Of a stretch of DNA of 49,339 nt, positions 31,192 to 38,731 are shown piece after piece. The stretch lies in the IMG/VR virus record IMGVR_UViG_3300021425_000055, positions 1 to 49,339 of that record, one strand, 5' to 3'. Origin of the DNA: a virus. How positions within the stretch are numbered: position 1 is the first letter of the stretch; each line of letters starts with the position of its first letter. A program made the translations under genes and the position numbers. The notes under the pieces were generated by a model, which saw nothing but the letters and a program-made list of their open reading frames with translations, had not been told where the DNA came from and did not search any database.

Positions 31192-31623
31192 TTAGCCCTC
31201 TAGCTTTATGTATCCGGTAACCTGCCGTCGTCCTGCAGTGCTCGCAGTCCAGTCGATTATTTCACTGTCTACGACTGTCGCCACATGACCACACATTGAT
31301 ATCAGATAAACGCCCTTTGGGTTTGAGCGTATAAACTGATTTATAGTTTGTACTTTGTACCCAGAGAATCTGGCCGCTCTCGCGCTGAATTGTGGGTAAC
31401 CATGCCACGAAACTGTTCGCCCTTTCATCTCGCAAATTTCCTTGCAAGCTTTCTCGACAATGTCCCATGTCGCTCCCCTGCCGTGTGGCCTGCCATACTT
31501 CGCAAGCTTCCGATGTGCTAGACCATACGAGCAATCGAGCAAGTTTGACAAGGCGCGAACCGTACAGTCGCCGTGTTCTTTGTATGCCTCACGACATTTC
31601 AAATGTTCTTCGTAAGTGTTCAT
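31192..31623 (-). CDS. putative papain-like cysteine peptidase
   Basis: The 143-residue product has C20 in HGDCTVRALSNLL at the start of a helix, H113 in MCGHVATVVDSEI, and D124 in IIDW. This is the Cys-His-Asp order and spacing of papain-fold peptidases (C39-like). The preceding Gly-Asp and the hydrophobic strand after His support the fold. As one of the first leftward genes it may cleave a host protein early in infection, but activity and target are inference. Confidence 0.65.
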   Translation of the reverse strand: MNTYEEHLKCREAYKEHGDCTVRALSNLLDCSYGLAHRKLAKYGRPHGRGATWDIVEKACKEICEMKGRTVSWHGYPQFSARAARFSGYKVQTINQFIRSNPKGVYLISMCGHVATVVDSEIIDWTASTAGRRQVTGYIKLEG

Positions 31624-31692
31624 TGATTTACCTTACCTTTTAAGCTGTCCACAATAGCGCCCCGTGTGAGACGCTACGATTGACCTCCTAAA

Positions 31693-31920
31693 CTATGCCG
31701 CGTTATTGATTTCGCTTAACTTGTTCAAAAGCATTTCTCTCTGGCATTCGTCAATGATTGTGTCGCATCGAGTCATGTTGCGACGTATTTCATTTAGGAA
31801 CGAATAGCTTTCGTTACTTCCAGTGAAATATTTTTCAATGTAATTAGCTTCTTGACGGTGCAAGTGCTTTAACTCGTTAAGCGATTGAATGATCATTGCG
31901 TGGAGTTCTTCGTTTGTCAT
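31693..31920 (-). CDS. first leftward early gene, helical hypothetical protein
   Basis: ATG 31920 (MTNEELHAMIIQSLNELKHL) is preceded by GAGGG. The 75-residue product is predicted to be a helical bundle or coiled coil, with NEIRRNMTRCDTIIDE and CQREMLLNKLSE. It is the gene closest to the leftward promoter region. An extension to 32007 lacks support. The 69 bases between it and the peptidase gene hold no gene. Confidence 0.7.
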   Translation of the reverse strand: MTNEELHAMIIQSLNELKHLHRQEANYIEKYFTGSNESYSFLNEIRRNMTRCDTIIDECQREMLLNKLSEINNAA

Positions 31921-32350
31921 GGTGTTGCCCTCTTTTGGTTTATTGCGTGTCGTTTGTAGATACTCACTAGCATATGAATACCCACAAAAAACACGCCACA
32001 AACTCACAAGCTTTCACAGTCTTTGGTGATCTTTTGAGATTGGATTGTCTGCCCGATCCCTATCACCATTTGATACTCGCTTGTATCTGTGGCGTTAGCG
32101 CTTCCAGTACATCGTTTTTCGTTTCAATTAGTGCCTACCCTCGCACCATACTTCTCTAATGATCCACCCGCAGATGAGACAAGATACCTTGCCAAGTATG
32201 GTTCCGCTTAGATAGCCTCGCACGTCATTTAGACTGCAAAACATCTGGCTAACAATTACCCGTCTGTCAGTGACGTTGGCTGTTTAAAGGTACTCGGTAG
32301 TCCTTTGAAGGGTATCCCTCGCTGGCCTTTCCCTGCCGGTTGATCTCTAA

Positions 32351-32377
32351 GCTATAGATCCCTTTTGAGCCTGTCAA
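32351..32377 (-). promoter_or_regulatory. candidate leftward sigma-70 promoter
   Basis: On the minus strand a perfect -35 box TTGACA (32377-32372) is followed by TATAGC (32356-32351) with a 15-base spacer; a less good -10 at 17 bases also exists. Position and direction suit transcription of the early block starting at 31920. The spacer is short, so this is tentative. Confidence 0.4.
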
Positions 32378-32422
32378 CAACTTTTTCAAAATATTTTTCT
32401 GAAATGGGGTAAAAATGTGGTA

Positions 32423-32671
32423 AGTCTTTGAAATCCTTCGGAGAAAAAATTTAAAAAATAATTCTTAGAAAGTCTTTGAAGTCCTCTAAAACCTGTCTAC
32501 CAGTCTTTAAAAATTTTTGAAGGTCTCAAAAATCTTTCGAGTTGATGACGTGTTTTTCAGTTGAGGGAGTTTGTGAAATATTCACAGGCTATGAAGTCTT
32601 CACAGGGGCGTGGAAATGTGCTAGGGACTTTGAAGTGCGGGGAGATTGTGAAGGGCTGTCAAGTCTTTGAA
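32423..32671 (+). repeat. interspersed AGTCTTTGAA motif array
   Basis: The decamer AGTCTTTGAA occurs exactly at 32423-32432, 32471-32480 and 32662-32671. Near-matches are at 32502 (AGTCTTTAAA), 32531 (AATCTTTCGA), 32595 (AGTCTTCACA) and around 32626 (GACTTTGAAG). All are in the same orientation. Such spaced same-direction copies can be binding sites for an initiator or regulator. Confidence 0.6.
32572..32586. promoter_or_regulatory. palindrome TGTGAA-ATA-TTCACA
   Basis: Perfect 6-base arms flank a 3-base centre. The half-site TTCACAGG recurs at about 32599, and TTGTGAAGG occurs nearby at 32646-32654. The symmetry suits a dimeric DNA-binding protein. The site lies among the AGTCTTTGAA copies. 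Confidence 0.45.
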
Positions 32672-32826
32672 GGGGCGGGGCAGGTGGCCATACCCCCACC
32701 CGTATATATATACTCATGCTCGAACATTTTCAGAAGGTTTTGGAGTGTCTACCAGATAGGCGCACAGATCTTCCAAGACCTAGGATTGTCGCCCCGATCT
32801 TCTAAGAGTCGCGGGGGATATATACA

Positions 32827-32845
32827 TGTACCTCTGCGGGGTACA
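32827..32845. promoter_or_regulatory. inverted repeat TGTACC-7-GGTACA
   Basis: Perfect 6-base arms flank a 7-base G-rich centre, about 60 bases upstream of the terS promoter -35 box. It could be an operator or part of a short RNA hairpin. Confidence 0.4.
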
Positions 32846-32872
32846 ATAGTATTATACACCTGTATTTCAGTT

Positions 32873-32909
32873 TTGTCAAGACTAAAAAACTTAAAAAAAG
32901 ACTTGACAA
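32873..32909. promoter_or_regulatory. inverted repeat overlapping the late promoter -35 (candidate operator)
   Basis: The arm TTGTCAAG at 32873-32880 is the exact complement of CTTGACAA at 32902-32909, and extended arms match at 10 of 11 positions. The right arm contains the -35 hexamer TTGACA. A protein bound here would block RNA polymerase, so this is a good candidate for early-to-late control. Confidence 0.55.
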
Positions 32910-32931
32910 GCCTCAAATATAGGTATATACT
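32903..32931 (+). promoter_or_regulatory. consensus sigma-70 promoter of the late (terS) operon
   Basis: TTGACA at 32903-32908, a 17-base spacer and TATACT at 32926-32931 form a near-perfect housekeeping promoter. The expected start of transcription, about 7 bases after the -10, falls at the A of the terS ATG (32938). This implies a leaderless mRNA recognised by host RNA polymerase. Confidence 0.75.
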
Positions 32932-32937
32932 ATAATC

Positions 32938-33342
32938 ATGGAAACTAAAAAAGATTTAACATTAAAACAACAAAGTTTTCTTGACAACTTAATAGAGTGT
33001 GGAGGCAACCCTAAAAGAGCAGCAGAGATTGCAGGTTATGCTCCCGGTAGTTATACTACAGTTGTCAAGGCTTTGAAATCTGAGATTCTTGATTTGACTG
33101 AAGGAATCTTAGCTATGAATGCTCCTAAAGCTGCTGTAAAGCTTGTAGAGGTTCTAGAAAGTGATGAGCCTATCCCACAAGCTAATATTCGATTACAAGC
33201 AGCCCAGACGCTTCTAGACCGTGTTGGTGTAGCAAAGAAAGAAAGACTAGACGTAAAGATAGAGAATCCAAGTGGTTTGTTTATTCTTCCAGCTAAAAAA
33301 ACAACAATAATAGAAGATGTAGAATATGAAGAGACGGACTAG
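32938..33342 (+). CDS. terS: terminase small subunit
   Basis: The 134-residue product has a helix-turn-helix-like N-terminus (QQSFLDNLIECGGNPKRAAEIAGY, about 10-36), a helical oligomerisation region (APKAAVKLVEVL, QANIRLQAAQTLLDRVGV) and a C-terminal segment GLFILPAKK. This is typical of phage small terminases that select the packaging site, and terL follows. No ribosome site lies upstream: the promoter -10 ends 6 bases before the ATG. It overlaps the next gene by 17 bases. Confidence 0.85.
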   Translation: METKKDLTLKQQSFLDNLIECGGNPKRAAEIAGYAPGSYTTVVKALKSEILDLTEGILAMNAPKAAVKLVEVLESDEPIPQANIRLQAAQTLLDRVGVAKKERLDVKIENPSGLFILPAKKTTIIEDVEYEETD

Positions 33343-33559
33343 CAGTACCATTCCGTTTGGTTATAAATTGATTGATGACGATCCTGAACACATCGAAGAG
33401 ATCCCCAGCCAACTTGAAGCTTTAAACAAGATACTACCGATGATTAAATCAAGATCTTTATCTTTACGTGAAGGTGCATTATGGTTATCCCACAAAACAG
33501 GAAGACCTATAACGCATCAAGGACTACAAAAAATACTAACTAAATATGACACAGAATGA
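33326..33559 (+). CDS. small HTH-like protein between terS and terL
   Basis: The 77-residue product has the pattern IPFGYKLIDDDPEHIEEIP, then LEALNKILPMIKS, SLREGALWLSHKTGRPITHQ and GLQKIL. This resembles, from memory, the helical DNA-binding domain found in serine recombinases and in small genes next to terminases of marine phages. No catalytic domain is present. It may help the terminase bind DNA. It overlaps both neighbours (17 and 14 bases). Confidence 0.75.
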   Translation: MKRRTSSTIPFGYKLIDDDPEHIEEIPSQLEALNKILPMIKSRSLSLREGALWLSHKTGRPITHQGLQKILTKYDTE

Positions 33560-35228
33560 TTGGGATGTTAATCCAGACAACTATGTCAAAGATGACGATG
33601 GTAATTTTGTCCTAAAGAAAGATGGAACACCTCGTAAGAAAGCGGGGCGTTCTAAAGGGTCAACAGGTAGAGGCTATAACTACCACTCTAAGACCCAAGC
33701 GAAGCTAAATGCTTCTAAGAAAATTAGACAAAAGAAAAAAAAGATAGCGCAGGCCCGTTCCAGTATAGTAAGACATCAAGAGTCTTTAAAGAAAACTGAA
33801 AAAGCCCTTGACATACTAGAAGATAAATCTAAAAATCGTATTGTCGAAGAAACATTTGTAGAAGAAGCAGCCCCTTCGCTTCAGCCTGAACTGAAAGAAA
33901 ACATAATCTTTCAGCCTAATGAAGGCCCTCAAATGGATTTCTTGGCTGCAGGTGAGACAGATGTACTATACGGTGGAGCGGCTGGTGGAGGTAAGAGCTA
34001 TGCGATGTTGGTTGACCCACTTCGTTTTGCTCACAGGGCAGCACATAGAGCATTAATCCTGCGGCGTTCTATGCCAGAGTTACGAGAGCTTATCGACAAA
34101 TCTCGTGAACTCTACCCTAAGGCCTTCCCCGGATGCAAGTACCGTGAGGTAGAAAAGCTTTGGACTTTTCCAAGCGGTGCTAAAGTAGAGTTTGGATTTT
34201 TGGAACGTGATGCAGATGTGTATCGCTATCAGGGCCAAGCTTACAGTTGGATAGGTTTTGATGAAATAACACACCTACCAACAGAGTTTTCGTGGAACTA
34301 CTTGGCTTCACGATTACGTACAACTGACTCAGAGATAACGCCCTATATGCGTTGTACGGCTAACCCCGGCGGTGTAGGTGCAGGATGGGTCAAAAAGAGG
34401 TATATAAGCCCCTCAATGCCTAATGATTCATTTGTAGGCGACGATGGGATTACTAGAAAGTTTATACCAGCTCGATTAAATGACAACCCGTATTTGGCTG
34501 AGGATGGCCGATACGAGCAGATGTTAAAGAGCTTGCCGCCGACCCAACGCAAACAGTTGCTTGAAGGTAATTGGGAAGTTGCAGAAGGCGCAGCATTTAC
34601 AGAGTTTGATCGAGATATACATATTATTGAGCCTTTTGACATTCCTCTTCATTGGGAGCGTGTCAAAGGGCTTGACTATGGTTACGCATCAGAATCAGCG
34701 TGTGTTTGGGCTACGATAGATCCTAACGATAATACATTGATTATTTATAGAGAATTGTATCGTAAAAATCTACTGGCTACCGAACTTGCTGAAATGTTGA
34801 CGAACATGGAACTAAATGATCCAATGTCTGTCAGAGGCGTACTAGATACAGCCTGTTGGTCTAGGACAGGAACAACTGGACCCACAGTAGCAGAAACATT
34901 AATTCAAGGCGGACATAAGCTTAGGCCTGCAGATAAGAATCGTATTGCAGGTAAAATCCAGATACATGAACACTTAAAAGTTCAACCATCTGGCAGACCA
35001 CGAATGCAGATATTTAATACGTGTCCTAATCTGATTCGTGAGCTTCAAAGCATTCCACTTGATAAGACTAATCCTGAGGATGTTAATACACACGCTTCGG
35101 ATCACGCCTACGACGCACTACGATACTTAATTATGTCTAGGCCAAGAATAAATGATCCACTAAGTCAAATAAGAGACTTACAGCGTGAACAACATTTTCA
35201 GCCTTTTGATTCAACATTTGGTTACTAA
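33546..35228 (+). CDS. terL: terminase large subunit (packaging ATPase-nuclease)
   Basis: The 560-residue motor packages DNA into the prohead and cuts it. It has Walker A GGAAGGGKS (143-151), Walker B IGFDE (236-240), coupling motif TANPGG (271-276), nuclease acidic residues D377 (KGLDYGYASE) and D434 (GVLDTACW), and C-terminal HASDHAYDALRY. The first 121 residues form an unusual extension: basic and AT-hook-like (PRKKAGRSKGSTGRG), then a Lys-rich coiled coil, ahead of the usual adenine-binding motif FQPNEGPQ. Confidence 0.95.
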   Translation: MTQNDWDVNPDNYVKDDDGNFVLKKDGTPRKKAGRSKGSTGRGYNYHSKTQAKLNASKKIRQKKKKIAQARSSIVRHQESLKKTEKALDILEDKSKNRIVEETFVEEAAPSLQPELKENIIFQPNEGPQMDFLAAGETDVLYGGAAGGGKSYAMLVDPLRFAHRAAHRALILRRSMPELRELIDKSRELYPKAFPGCKYREVEKLWTFPSGAKVEFGFLERDADVYRYQGQAYSWIGFDEITHLPTEFSWNYLASRLRTTDSEITPYMRCTANPGGVGAGWVKKRYISPSMPNDSFVGDDGITRKFIPARLNDNPYLAEDGRYEQMLKSLPPTQRKQLLEGNWEVAEGAAFTEFDRDIHIIEPFDIPLHWERVKGLDYGYASESACVWATIDPNDNTLIIYRELYRKNLLATELAEMLTNMELNDPMSVRGVLDTACWSRTGTTGPTVAETLIQGGHKLRPADKNRIAGKIQIHEHLKVQPSGRPRMQIFNTCPNLIRELQSIPLDKTNPEDVNTHASDHAYDALRYLIMSRPRINDPLSQIRDLQREQHFQPFDSTFGY

Positions 35229-35231
35229 TAT

Positions 35232-37397
35232 ATGAATGATGACATCTTAGACAATGCAGACAATCTTTATTTCACAGAAGTGGAAGATGAAGATGGCATG
35301 AATGTTGAATTAAACGAAACACTAAAGTCTAATTTAGCAGGTTTAATCGAAGCTCGTTATGTTTCGGCAGAACAAGCAAGAGAGTATGATGAAGATCGTT
35401 GGATTACAGCATACCACAACTTTAGAGGAATGTACCCAAAACACGTTCCTTTCCGTGAGAATGAAAAGTCTCGCGTGTTTATTAAGATTACTAAGACAAA
35501 AGTACTGGCTGCATACGGTCAGTTAATTGATGTTATTTTTGGAACAGGTAAGTTTCCTATTGGCGTTAGCCCAACAGAAATACCTGAAGGTGTTCCAGAA
35601 TACATGCATCTTTCACAAGACTCAGCACCCGGCATTGAAACAACAACGGGCGGTATGGATGTTGCTGAAGAAGTTGAGAATCCGTTTGAAGTAGGCTTTG
35701 AAGGTGACGGAAAAGTTCTTAAGCCCGGAGCTACTTATCGAACAAACAAGTTTCTTGATGATCTTGTAGAAGAAAACATGGATGACTTTGAGGACGGACC
35801 ACACCCTGATCCTCAAATACTTGAAGTGTCTCCAGCTAAACAAGCTGCAAGAAATATGGAGAAGTTGATTCACGATCAGATTGATGAATCAAATGGTTCA
35901 AGTGAATTAAGAAATGCAATCTTTGAATCGTGCTTGTTTGGTACAGGTATCATCAAAGGTCCATTTAACTTTAACAAAACTTTACATCGTTGGGAGACAA
36001 GTGAAGAATCAGGAGAACGAGAGTATAACCCGCTTTTTGTACGGGTTCCTCGTATTGAGTTTGTATCAATATGGGATTTCTTTCCTGATCCAAATGCAAC
36101 GAGTCTTGATGAATGCGAATATGTACTTCATCGCCATAAACTCAATAAGTCACAGCTTAGGTCTTTAAGCAAGCTTCCATACTTTGATGAAGATAGTATT
36201 CGTGAGGCTCTTAGGCTTGGCCCTAATTATGTTGAAAAAGACTATGAGCATGAGTTAAAAGACGATCATCGATCAGAAGAATATGGTTCTAACAAGTACG
36301 AAGTTCTTGAGTACTGGGGAATCATGGATGCTGAGTATGCTCGTGAAGTTGGCATGGATGTTGCTGATGATGTAGATGATCTTGATGAGATTCAGATTAA
36401 TGCTTGGGTCTGTAACGGACTTGTGCTTCGTGCTGTTGTCAATCCATTTACGCCTTCACGCATACCTTATCATGCTTTCCCGTATGAGCGCAACCCATAC
36501 AGCTTCTTTGGTATTGGCGTAGCAGAAAACATGGACGATAGTCAGCAGATCATGAATGGTCACGCACGTATGGCTATCGACAACCTAGCTCTTAGTGGCT
36601 CGTTGGTCTTTGAAGTTGATGAGTCTATGTTGGCTGGTGGTCAAAGCATGGAAGTATATCCCGGTAAGATCTTCCGTCGTCAAGCAGGAATGCCGGGTCA
36701 AAGTATTCATGGACTAAAGTTTCCAAACACATCACAAGAAAACATGATGATGTTTGACAAGTTCCGACAGCTTGCAGACGAGCAAACAGGTATTCCAAGC
36801 TACTCACACGGTATGACAGGCGTTCAGAGCATGACACGAACGGCGTCAGGAATGTCTATGTTGCTTGGCGCAGCGTCACTAAACATTAAGACAGTTGTTA
36901 AGAATCTAGATGACTTTTTGTTGCGGCCTTTAGGTCTTGCATACTTCCAATGGAACATGCAATTCTTTGAAGGCTCTTTAAAAACTGAGGGTGATTTAGA
37001 GATTAAGGCTATGGGTACAAATAGCTTAATGCAAAAAGAAGTAAGAAGTCAACGACTAACTATGTTCTTGCAGACAGCACAGAACCCTGCCGTTGCTCCG
37101 TTCGTTAAGATGTCTAAGCTTATCTCTGAACTTGCATACAGCTTAGATCTTGATCCAGATGAAATTTTAAATGATCCAGAAGAAGCGGCCATTGCTGCAC
37201 AAATAATAGGACTACAAAATAATGTTGGACAAACAGCTGGCAGCGAAGCTGTCCCCACTGGCGAGCAACCCGGAGTTATGGGAGGCCCTGAAGGAGTACC
37301 TGAATCACCGCAAGACCTTGGAGCTACAGGGACTGGTGGCGGCAACATCGGAACAGGAAATGTTCCGCAAGCAGGGGAGAGTGAATTTGCTGGATAA
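35232..37397 (+). CDS. portal protein (head-tail connector)
   Basis: The 721-residue product would form the dodecameric ring through which DNA enters and leaves. Its place directly after terL, its size, and characteristic segments (RVPRIEFVSIWDFFPDP, YHAFPYERNPYSFFGIGVAE, DEQTGIPSYSHGM, RTASGMSMLL) fit portals of marine podovirus-like phages. The C-terminal 50 residues are Gly/Pro-rich and probably disordered. That segment overlaps another gene in a second frame (37222-37452). The start lacks a good ribosome site and is probably coupled to terL. Confidence 0.9.
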   Translation: MNDDILDNADNLYFTEVEDEDGMNVELNETLKSNLAGLIEARYVSAEQAREYDEDRWITAYHNFRGMYPKHVPFRENEKSRVFIKITKTKVLAAYGQLIDVIFGTGKFPIGVSPTEIPEGVPEYMHLSQDSAPGIETTTGGMDVAEEVENPFEVGFEGDGKVLKPGATYRTNKFLDDLVEENMDDFEDGPHPDPQILEVSPAKQAARNMEKLIHDQIDESNGSSELRNAIFESCLFGTGIIKGPFNFNKTLHRWETSEESGEREYNPLFVRVPRIEFVSIWDFFPDPNATSLDECEYVLHRHKLNKSQLRSLSKLPYFDEDSIREALRLGPNYVEKDYEHELKDDHRSEEYGSNKYEVLEYWGIMDAEYAREVGMDVADDVDDLDEIQINAWVCNGLVLRAVVNPFTPSRIPYHAFPYERNPYSFFGIGVAENMDDSQQIMNGHARMAIDNLALSGSLVFEVDESMLAGGQSMEVYPGKIFRRQAGMPGQSIHGLKFPNTSQENMMMFDKFRQLADEQTGIPSYSHGMTGVQSMTRTASGMSMLLGAASLNIKTVVKNLDDFLLRPLGLAYFQWNMQFFEGSLKTEGDLEIKAMGTNSLMQKEVRSQRLTMFLQTAQNPAVAPFVKMSKLISELAYSLDLDPDEILNDPEEAAIAAQIIGLQNNVGQTAGSEAVPTGEQPGVMGGPEGVPESPQDLGATGTGGGNIGTGNVPQAGESEFAG

Positions 37398-37452
37398 TTT
37401 GATGTCATTGCCTGCACAAATTAAAGCCGCAAAGGAATTTAAAGATGAGTAA
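37222..37452 (+). CDS. small helical protein overprinted on the portal C-terminus
   Basis: The 76-residue product is read in the +1 frame relative to the portal over 176 bases and continues 55 bases beyond the portal stop. It has a convincing soluble composition: NPELWEALKEYLNHRKTLE, then AATSEQEMFRKQGR and NLLDNLMSLPAQIKA. A short protein with the pattern WxALxxYL ... ATSEQEMFRxQG is, from memory, common just after portals in other phages. AGGA lies upstream. It may bind portal or scaffold. Confidence 0.75.
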   Translation: MLDKQLAAKLSPLASNPELWEALKEYLNHRKTLELQGLVAATSEQEMFRKQGRVNLLDNLMSLPAQIKAAKEFKDE

Positions 37453-38731
37453 AGAATTTCCAGATTTGACAGGTGACGGCAAAGTCACACAAGCAGACAT
37501 CCTTAAAGGACGTAAGGTCTTTGCAGAGGGTGGCTCATTAATGGTTCCTGTAGAGCGTCAACAGAAAAGTGCTGGCGGCGTTATCTTTAAGCAAGTATTA
37601 AAAGCAATCTCTAAGCCTAAAACAACTAAAGCAAAAGCAATTACTACTGAGCTAAAAGAAAAATATGATCCATCTGAAATAGAAGAAATGGCAGAGTCTT
37701 TTGTTGAGGCCGTTGAAAACAACACAAAAATGACTAGCAAAGGAACAGTTTCTTTAAAGACTCCACTATCTAACATTGCTCAAGAAGCTGCAGATACTTT
37801 AAATGAAAATAGAGATGTGACAAAAAACTTTATTGATGCAAAAGACATCATTAAGATATCACGACTAGACGATTTACGTGCTGGTGGTGGTGGTAAGACA
37901 GATAATCTTTTAGATTCAATCATACAATCAGTAGGTTCAGTCACTGAAAAGCCAAGTGTTATGGGAAGCTTTATTCCTGACGAAGCTGCAGGCACTCGAC
38001 CTGTCAGAAAATCTCAAGTGCTTTCTGCAGTTAAAGGAGCAGCTGCGGGTTCTTTGTTAACTGGCGGTGCTATGTCAGCTTGGAATGCATTAAATGAAAT
38101 GCCGCCTGTAGATAAAAAAGAAGCTTCTGCTTTTGAGAAAGCTTTTAGTAAAGCCTTTAATGAAGGTGAAGAAACTTTTATGTTCGACGGTAAAGAATAT
38201 ACAACAGAAGTCCGAAAAGGAAAAGCACACGGTGGATCTATGACATTACTATTGCCCGTTGAAGATATGAAGCCTGACGTAGAAATGGAAAACGATTACG
38301 TTTCGTATGTTATGGACGAAACACTATCAGATGATGAAATGACATATGTAAACAAAGCATTAGAGTCGGATAACCGATTGAGTGAGTTGTTTGACAAAAT
38401 AGTGCTGGCATCAGCAGAATTTACAGGTGCTGGGGAAGTAGACGGACCCGGTACTGGCACATCAGATGAGATACCTGCACGACTCTCAGACGGAGAGTTT
38501 GTATTTACAAAGAAAGCAGTAGATCAGATTGGTGTAGAAACACTTGAAGAAATGATGAAGGACGCAGAGGCCGAGTATGATGCGTCTAGACAAGACATGG
38601 CAGTTGGTGGAATCATGAATGATCCAACACAAGATGAGAAAGCTGTACTGCCTGACGAAGCTATGAGTGATGATGAGATTGAAGAGCAGATGCTTGATTC
38701 TAATCGCATTCCTAGCTTAATGCGACGATAA
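37445..38731 (+). CDS. structural or assembly protein with N-terminal EF-hand-like loop
   Basis: The 428-residue product begins with a calcium-loop-like motif DLTGDGKVTQAD (residues 7-18), as in dockerin and EF-hand loops. It then has a Lys-rich helical region, a Gly/Ala hydrophobic stretch (about 192-212) and an acidic C-terminal part with the widespread virion motif GPGTGTSDEIPARLSDGEFV. A tail or head assembly protein is likely. ATG overlaps the previous stop, with AAGGA upstream. Confidence 0.75.
   Translation: MSKEFPDLTGDGKVTQADILKGRKVFAEGGSLMVPVERQQKSAGGVIFKQVLKAISKPKTTKAKAITTELKEKYDPSEIEEMAESFVEAVENNTKMTSKGTVSLKTPLSNIAQEAADTLNENRDVTKNFIDAKDIIKISRLDDLRAGGGGKTDNLLDSIIQSVGSVTEKPSVMGSFIPDEAAGTRPVRKSQVLSAVKGAAAGSLLTGGAMSAWNALNEMPPVDKKEASAFEKAFSKAFNEGEETFMFDGKEYTTEVRKGKAHGGSMTLLLPVEDMKPDVEMENDYVSYVMDETLSDDEMTYVNKALESDNRLSELFDKIVLASAEFTGAGEVDGPGTGTSDEIPARLSDGEFVFTKKAVDQIGVETLEEMMKDAEAEYDASRQDMAVGGIMNDPTQDEKAVLPDEAMSDDEIEEQMLDSNRIPSLMRR

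Larger units (their letters stand above)
31921..32937. other. divergent intergenic control region
   Basis: About 1 kb without a convincing gene separates the two divergent transcription units. The left part (31921-32340) looks mixed-composition and unstructured. The middle (32370-32550) is very A+T-rich. The right part holds G-rich segments, short inverted repeats, a repeated AGTCTTTGAA decamer and a strong rightward promoter. Its position and composition suit early promoters, operators and possibly a replication origin. Confidence 0.8.

Noticed and set aside
31974-32159. 61-residue plus-strand frame in the control region
   Set aside because: No ribosome site; Ser/Ile/Cys-rich composition typical of chance translation; it points away from the early genes and far from terS.
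32128-32244. 38-residue minus-strand reading frame (MFCSLNDVRGYLSG...) in the control region
   Set aside because: No ribosome site, isolated from the operon by more than 200 bases and not coupled to any gene; only the CxxC pair makes it look protein-like.
37190-37400. Programmed frameshift joining the portal to the +1 overlapping gene
   Set aside because: No clear slippery heptamer is placed before the overlap, and the overlapping frame has its own ATG with AGGA upstream.
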